The translations under genes were made by a program, and so were the position numbers. A DNA stretch of 64,000 nucleotides from Magnolia sinica (lineage: Eukaryota; Streptophyta; Magnoliopsida; Magnoliales; Magnoliaceae): NCBI RefSeq assembly GCF_029962835.1, contig NC_080588.1, forward strand, positions 61,342,001 to 61,406,000, read 5' to 3'. Below the pieces are notes generated by a model. That model did no database searches. It was given only the letters and a program-made list of their open reading frames with translations, and was not told where the DNA came from. Below are positions 48,633 through 64,000 of the stretch, in pieces (the first letter of the stretch is position 1; each line of letters opens with the position of its first letter).

Positions 48633-49225
48633 ACATTGTGCCCGCCTGGCTCACTGCTACCCTTAGATATTTCGAAAATCTTGCGATATTATTGTGAAGT
48701 GCTTTAAAACTCATTTTTATTAAACTATGGTGGTTCACTTGTTTAATTGTGCCGCATACTTATCCTAGTAATATTAAACTATGGTGGGCCACGTTGTGGC
48801 TCGCCCTATATATTTTAAAAATTTTACAATATTAATGGTTGTAATTGGATGCCTATAAATAATTTAAGCGGTCAATAATTTATAGGTGTGAATCATTTAT
48901 GGTGCATTTTATAATAAATTATAAATGATTTAGAAATAAATAATTATGTATATTTAAATAATTTTAATTCTTTAAATGAAGAGTTAATATTTATATTTAT
49001 AGCCGTTAGATTATAGACGAAGAAATTGAAAATGAAATCCTTGCTTTTATGTATAAATAAAATAGATGAAAGCAATAAATAATTTATGAACTAAAAATCA
49101 TTTCTGGGCATTTTTCAGCATCCAAACATAACTGTTAAAATATCTATTTGTAAATTATTTATATTTAACTTCATTTACTGGTATCCAAACAGTCTTAAAT
49201 CGTAAACCCTAAACCCTTGTGCTCT
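48633..49225. other. AT-rich intergenic DNA, possible MITE remnant
   Basis: TAATTGGATGCCTATAAATA (about 48846) and CATCCAAACAGTC (about 49180) look like inverted MITE ends around a very AT-rich core with ATAAATAATTTA-like palindromes. No gene seen. Confidence 0.4.
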
Positions 49226-49822
49226 AAGTTGGATTGGCTGGTGTACCACACACCAACAACATAACCGGTGTGGGTAAGTGTGGTGCGAAGACTAGCGCTG
49301 ATACTCGTCCGAGCTCTGAGTTGTAGTTCAAAGGAGATCAAAGTTATATGGGCCACACAATGATGCATTTATTATATACACCCTGTTCAACCAATTGTCG
49401 AATTATTTAAGATCATGAGCTCAAAAATAGCCATATTCAAAGCCCAAGTCGATGACACCATGAATCGTTGTGGGGACAATGATTCTCACTATTAAAATGT
49501 TCGTAGGGCCCATCATAATGTTTGTTTTCCATCCAATCCATTCACAAGGTCACATGTACCTGTCTGCAGATGAAAAACAAATATCATATTGATCCAAAAC
49601 TTCTGTGACCCAAGAATGGTTTCATTGGTAGAAATTCAATCCCCACTTCGTTTTGCAGTGTGGTCCAATTGATATTTGGATTTGCCGTCTCAGGAGCTTG
49701 CTACATGGACTGATGGTTTGGATATAACACATACTTCATGATGTGACCCACATTACTTAATGACGTCAACACACCAGGCATAGTGGCCTTGTGTGGCACA
49801 CAGCCAGTCCGCTTCCGTGAAA
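49226..49822. mobile_element. Fold-back element with GGATTGGCTGG-type ends
   Basis: The left end GTTGGATTGGCTGGTGTACC faces the right end CACACAGCCAGTCCGCTTCC. The interior has a TGACGTCA-related right arm (TTAATGACGTCAACACACC). About 600 bp. Confidence 0.55.
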
Positions 49823-50140
49823 GAGGTGCACAGGATGACCTAGCCTTCTATGTGTCCTACTATACGTGTCTAAGATCTGAGCCGTTAATCAATCCATTGT
49901 GACCTATAGTATTTGTTCTTCGGCCCAAAATTAAACCTATCTGATCATCCGGTTGGTCTAAGATCAGAAAGTTCGGCCAACGTGATGATTGGGACTCTCC
50001 GAAGGTGTTATCAACGCAAAATCTCAACATCTATGGACCTATCTCCGCCTCCAAACACAAGATGTCCCGGTCCATTAAGTTCCCGGACAGGGATGTCTTG
50101 GTCTCTACTAAAGCTCTGCAAGCATCCAAACGGCACCTGA

Positions 50141-50165
50141 TATAAGTAAAATTTGAAAACCCTAA
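50141..50165 (+). promoter_or_regulatory. RPS15A core promoter: TATA-like box and telo-box
   Basis: TATAAGTA at 50141-50148 and AAACCCTAA at 50157-50165. The telo-box is a recurrent promoter element of plant ribosomal protein genes and lies just upstream of the predicted leader exon. The start site is not known; the leader exon is taken as roughly 50170-50251. Confidence 0.55.
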
Positions 50166-50169
50166 TACC

Positions 50170-59432
<9,263 letters not shown>

Positions 59433-60298
59433 ATATTCTATCTAAGATAGGAATCATATATTTTTGGTTGCCGGTGAGGGTTTTTTTGGCTGAATTTTGC
59501 AACTCTCTGGATGAGATTTCCTGTCTGTCATATGATATGCAAGTAAAATAGGTATTGTTTTCCTCTGCTATTTTGAGAGCAGCTATGATTTTTCTCCTTA
59601 ACTGGGAATGGTCCCAGCCATGCATCAGGTAGGGTGCACTTTGCTGCACCTGCATGTTGAATTTTTACTGTTGAACCCTCTTTTTTTTTTTTCTTTTTTC
59701 TTTTTCCCTATTCTACCCACCCATTTTTTGTCGCAAAAATTTGACCTGCCTCATTGGTGGACCATTATTTGTGGCCCATGGCATGCTCACGGTGTATCCT
59801 TCCTGATGTATGGCCCAGATTTCTGACATGTTTACTGTATGGATAGATCTCTGTCACATATTCCATGCCCTCACGTTAGGGGCTGCACACTGAATTGCGA
59901 CCCACCACCAAGCTGGTTATCATACCCGACCCAGCTATAATGCCAAACAAAAGGGAGTTTCGAGGTTTTTCTCTTTTTAGTCTGGTTGTAGGGAGAACCT
60001 GATCCATCAAGAGCTTTACCCAAGGAGAATTTTGGGGTATGCTGTGCTCCATCATTGCATGGGCTGGTTTTTGTACTCGTAAAGAATACGGTGTTTGGAT
60101 TGGTGGAAACTAATGTGAGGATATGGAAAATCAGATGTCGCTTCAAAGAATTCATGCTGGCATGTTTGTTTTTGCACAAATTGATTTTCATGAAAATATT
60201 AAACGGTGTTGGCTTTTGAAAAAAAAAAAAAAAGGCCAAAGAGTGAGAGTTGTCTTTTTTTTAAAAAAAAAAAACTGTGGACATATAGATCTAACAGG

Positions 60299-60351
<53 letters not shown>

Positions 60352-61594
60352 ACAAAATATGGTTTTACTTGTTTTTTGAGGAAAACTATGAAAATAGAAA
60401 TTAGTTTTCACACCTAATCGTTCTTGCAAACAAAGAAGAGCGTTTGTTGCATCTGTATTAATCCCCAGTTTTCCATCATCTTCCATAAACCCAAACTCTC
60501 GTATAAACTCTTTTGTTGATACTGTTGTTTTTGCCAGAAAGTTATTCTGATCACTGCCTGTAAAAATTTAAGTTATTCTGATCTCTGCTTGTAAAAAATT
60601 AAGGGCCTGTTTAGCACCCATCAGAGCGCTATCAACACTATTTGGGAATATGACCCTGGATCAAACCTAGAATCTCTGGTTATACCTTGGAATCGTGGAG
60701 TTGTCAAAATAGCACGACTTGATCCCCAGGAAATCTAGGAATCTAGCTATTTTGATAAGAAATTTATAAGGCCTAACATGGCCATGTCGAGGTAAGGAAC
60801 AGATCCGAACCGTCCAGGTGCAGCACCTCATTTTGACCCATGAGCCGAAAAATCAAGCTCATCCAAAGCATTAGTGGGCCAAACCATGTGAAACATTTGA
60901 GACGGTGATGACGCCTGCCATTAGTTGTTTGTGGGGCCTCCGTGGTTTATCAAATAGATTATTACCTCCAAATCAGTGGTCGGCACACCCCTTTTGCACC
61001 TTACCCTTCCACACGCAAGCAACCCTTCCGCCTTCTACTTATCAGTTGTTGGGGCTATCAATAGCCATGCATTGGGAGTAGGGCCCCATAGGGACTGGAT
61101 TGGGAGAGGCCAGGGCCTCACCCAATGTAGCAAGGCCCTGATGTGGTAATGTTGGATTCGGCCACGTGCCACTGTCAAAGAAAGAGTGTTTCATGGACTA
61201 GCATGTTTGAAAGTGGGTCATTGACCAACTAAGTTTGGCTGACCCAATCAAATGTGGCAACCCTGGCCCGTTGATTTAATCGACACCAACCTTGATAGAC
61301 CATGCCTGAAATTTTCAATATCTGCAGTTGATATCCATCAAATCTAACTACTCTTTTTTGCTCCTTTTTCCATTGGATGTGGACTTTGTATTTCCTTCTT
61401 ATCCCTATGAACATGAGAGAGAGAGTTACACACGATTGTTCACCCTAGGGAGAGGGGGACCTAACGGACCGGATAAACTAATCGACAGCTAATGAATGCG
61501 GATTGCTTCTGTATCTTTCCTAACAACAGGGATTTCAATACTTATTATCCGAGTTTCAGTAACAAATAGTACCAATTTTTACCGATATAAGGAT
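59433..61594. other. Downstream flank of RPS15A; no further genes recognised
   Basis: Includes the RPS15A 3' UTR, poly-T and poly-A tracts, an (AT)24 microsatellite at 60299-60347, and a possible MITE edge at about 60604 (GGGCCTGTTTAGCACCC). No coding match seen. Confidence 0.45.
60299..60347. repeat. (AT)24 microsatellite
   Basis: Uninterrupted AT run. Confidence 0.97.
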
Positions 61595-62012
61595 AAATGG
61601 CTAACCAACATTTAGTGGGTGTTACCCTTACCGTGGGGCCCACCTAGATAATTTGTCATATATCCATCCTGTCCACCCATTTTTCCAGCCCATTTTAGGA
61701 TGTGGTCCAAAAAATTATGCAGATCCAAATCTCAGGTGTGCCACACCACGGGAAACAATGGTGATTGAATACCCACCATTAAAAACTTCCTAGCATAATG
61801 CTTATTTGCCATCCAACCCGTTGATAAGGTCAAACAGACCTGGATGGAGGGAAAAGACAGAGATCGGCTTGATCCAAATATTGTGGCCCGCAAAAAGTTT
61901 TCTAATGGTTATTCACCACAACAGATGTACGGCGTGTATATACAACACATTCATCAAGGTGGGCCCCACATGGTAAGGGTTGTAGGTGTTACCCAGGTAA
62001 CACCTAATCCAC
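61595..62012. mobile_element. Fold-back element of the GGGCCCAC family
   Basis: The left end TAGTGGGTGTTACCCTTACC with GTGGGGCCCACCTAG faces the right end GTGGGCCCCACATGGTAAGG with GTAGGTGTTACCCAGG. About 415 bp; the right half is shortened. Confidence 0.65.
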
Positions 62013-62565
62013 CTCCCTTTGGATATGAGGATAATCGTTAACCACTTTTAGGGGCTGTTTGGATGCAACAATAAACGGTTAATTTGAAGTTTGTAAATAG
62101 ATTAAACTTTTAATTAGAAAGGCTATCTTTTGGTCAAGGATATTAATCCTCTTGACCCTTGTTTCTCAAATAAGTTATCAATTACATCCTCATGGATTGT
62201 TCATTTTCCATTGATTTGATAGTTAGGACATTGGACCAAAGTGACTTTTAAGATGAACAGCCAATCCAAGGTTGGCTCCACATCATGGACGTTCTAGATC
62301 AATGCTTGAAGCTTCTCTGCTATGATCTTTAGGTCAAAATGACCTTTAAGAGTAATAGGAATCAAAAGTGGGCCACACATATGGACAGTCCAGACCAATG
62401 ACAAAAGTCTTTATTAATCAATATGGATCTCGTCAATGACGTTAGATAGAGGTCCACATCAATCACTAGATCTCCATTAAAGGCCTTCGATCAGGAAAGA
62501 TACTTCCAAACAAGTGGTTTAGGAAAGGCAGTGGGAAATGGAAAAGTCACGACCATCTTTTTTTA
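62013..62565. other. Intergenic DNA, possible MITE edge
   Basis: GGGGCTGTTTGGATGCAACA at about 62051 is a MITE-like end; no partner was found. No gene. Confidence 0.35.
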
Positions 62566-62881
62566 AGACATTTGACTATCTCTTTTTTCTTTCTGTACAT
62601 TTCAAAGCGTGTATCACACTTTAAAGGCATAGGATAGCAAATCCAGACCCAACCCACTAACTGATCCCCTTAGACATTTGACTATCTCTTTTTTCTTTCT
62701 GTACATTTCATAGCGTGTATCACACTTAAAAGGCACAGGATAGCAAATCCAGACCCAACCCACCAACTGATCCCCTTAGACATTTAACTATCTCTTTTTT
62801 CTTTCTGTACATTTCAAAGCGTGTATCACGCTTAAAAGGCACAGGATAGCAAATCCAGACCCAATCCACCAACTGATCCCA
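62566..62881. repeat. Three-copy tandem repeat, 106-bp unit
   Basis: Units start AGACATTTGACTATCTC at 62566, 62672 and 62778 and each ends CCAACTGATCCC or close to it, with only a few differences between copies. Non-coding, so probably a young minisatellite. Confidence 0.9.
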
Positions 62882-63723
62882 GACCAATCCAAAAAGTCAG
62901 GGTTTGGGTCCACCCATTTGTAGTGTGAGTCAGGTTATGTTTATCAACCCAAAATCCAACCAATTGGATTTGGATGTGCTAGACTGTACCCGACGGATCA
63001 TAAAGGATTGGGCAAAAGATCAAGTTATTTTGTAACTCAATTAGGCCCCGATGAAAATTAATGGTGGAAATTCCCTCTCACTTTGCTATCGCCCGTCAGA
63101 TTTTAAGATGGGCTAATTTTTGGGTCATAAGAGTTTCTTTACATGACTTATCTAGTGGACCATTCAGATTTTGTGCTCATATCATGTGATATGATTTCTA
63201 AAAAGTTCTCAAGACAATTTGTGAGAAGCTGAGAACAAAGAGAGGTTTAAAAGCCTTGAATTTGACTATGATAATTGTAATTTGATTTTGTATATTAACT
63301 AAGAGTTTTAAAAATACAGTCCATATTTTTATATTTTCTACAAATAAATAATATGTATTTTTTAATTTATTTTTAAATTAAATAAATTGGGTGGGTTGAA
63401 TGTGTGAACTCAATTATTGGTTAGTTAAGTTTAAATAGAGATTTTCAATCTATTTAATAAATGAGTTGGGTTTGTGTTAGATTTATTTTCATTATAGGCT
63501 GAGCCTATCCTTACTTTAACCCAACCCAACCCGACTTCATTTCCACCCATTGTCCCATCATTGTTCAAATCATACAAGAAACTCCAAAGCAAATGTCACT
63601 AACAAGATTTGCACTTGTTGTAATGCGTCTCTAATGACCATCCACATTGACCTTTTCAAAGGCCACAACCACAGGCCCCACCCGCACGGATGACTAGTAG
63701 GACCATGATTTGCCAATTGATTT
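62882..63723. other. Intergenic DNA without recognised genes
   Basis: AT-rich, with GGGTTGGGTTT / CCAACCCAACCCGAC-type motifs seen in a dispersed small repeat. No coding match. Confidence 0.4.
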
Positions 63724-63937
63724 AGGGCCTGTTTGGCCGGGCAGATTGGATGGGATTGGATGGTATTAGAGTGGATTGCACGGATTTCAAGGTAATGATA
63801 GTTGCGTCAGTGGATTAGTGCAAGATTCGGATTGCTATATCCCAAGATTGCTATATCCGGTCTGTTTGGCATGCCTGGCCAATCCCGGGAATAAACCTTC
63901 CAATCCCTTTCAATCCCTCAAACCAAACACGTCCCAG
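63724..63937. mobile_element. hAT-like MITE
   Basis: The left end GGGCCTGTTTGGCCGGGCAG and the right end CAAACCAAACACGTCCC have inverted similarity (GGG..TGTTTGG). GGATTGGATGG motifs inside face CCAATCCCTTTCAATCC. The segment after it (63938-64000) repeats the interior, so a second copy may continue past the window. Confidence 0.45.
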
Positions 63938-64000
63938 GCAATTTCGAAGGGATTAGGGTGGATTGGATGGGATTTAAAGGTAATGATGGTAATGTCAGTA

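Noticed and set aside
62566-62881. CRISPR-like regular repeats
   Set aside because: The units are contiguous 106-bp tandem copies with no unique spacers, in a eukaryotic genome.

Overview
The window looks like nuclear DNA of a flowering plant, probably a magnoliid. Genes have long introns with GT-AG borders, and intergenic DNA is full of simple repeats and small non-autonomous transposons. A recurrent fold-back repeat with GGGCCCAC-type termini is, from memory, abundant in magnoliid genomes; the species cannot be fixed from sequence alone. No prokaryotic features, CRISPR array or tRNA/rRNA genes were found.

Layout. 1-7767 (+): the last three exons of folylpolyglutamate synthase, the final intron inflated by a degraded L1-type LINE (about 1190-7513). 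7.8-16.5 kb: gene-free DNA holding many fold-back/MITE elements, several nested. 16.58-19.15 kb (+): a ribosomal protein S3a pseudogene that keeps introns. 19.57-20.14 kb: a 575-bp TRIM-type miniature LTR element. 22.43-27.39 kb (-): a multi-exon gene for an IDM1-like PHD-finger/acetyltransferase protein whose N-terminal exon is tandemly triplicated in frame. 28.4-32.3 kb: a two-copy tandem duplication of about 1.8 kb. 34.06-44.55 kb (-): two exons of an NPGR1-like TPR gene copy, separated by a 10-kb intron holding a probable CACTA element (35.34-43.51 kb). That element carries isolated exons of glycyl-tRNA synthetase, EDM2 and a PP2C. 46.7-49.8 kb: a second cluster of fold-back elements. 50.14-59.43 kb (+): a complete ribosomal protein S15a gene with a telo-box promoter and an 8.2-kb leader intron containing a broken Ty1/copia element. 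59.4-64 kb: intergenic DNA with MITEs and a 106-bp tandem repeat.

The intact genes are housekeeping (folate polyglutamylation, translation) or chromatin-related; they are unlinked in function and do not form a cluster. The most notable structures are the gene-fragment-bearing CACTA element and the in-frame exon triplication in the IDM1-like gene. All splice models are read by eye from the sequence and need transcript support.
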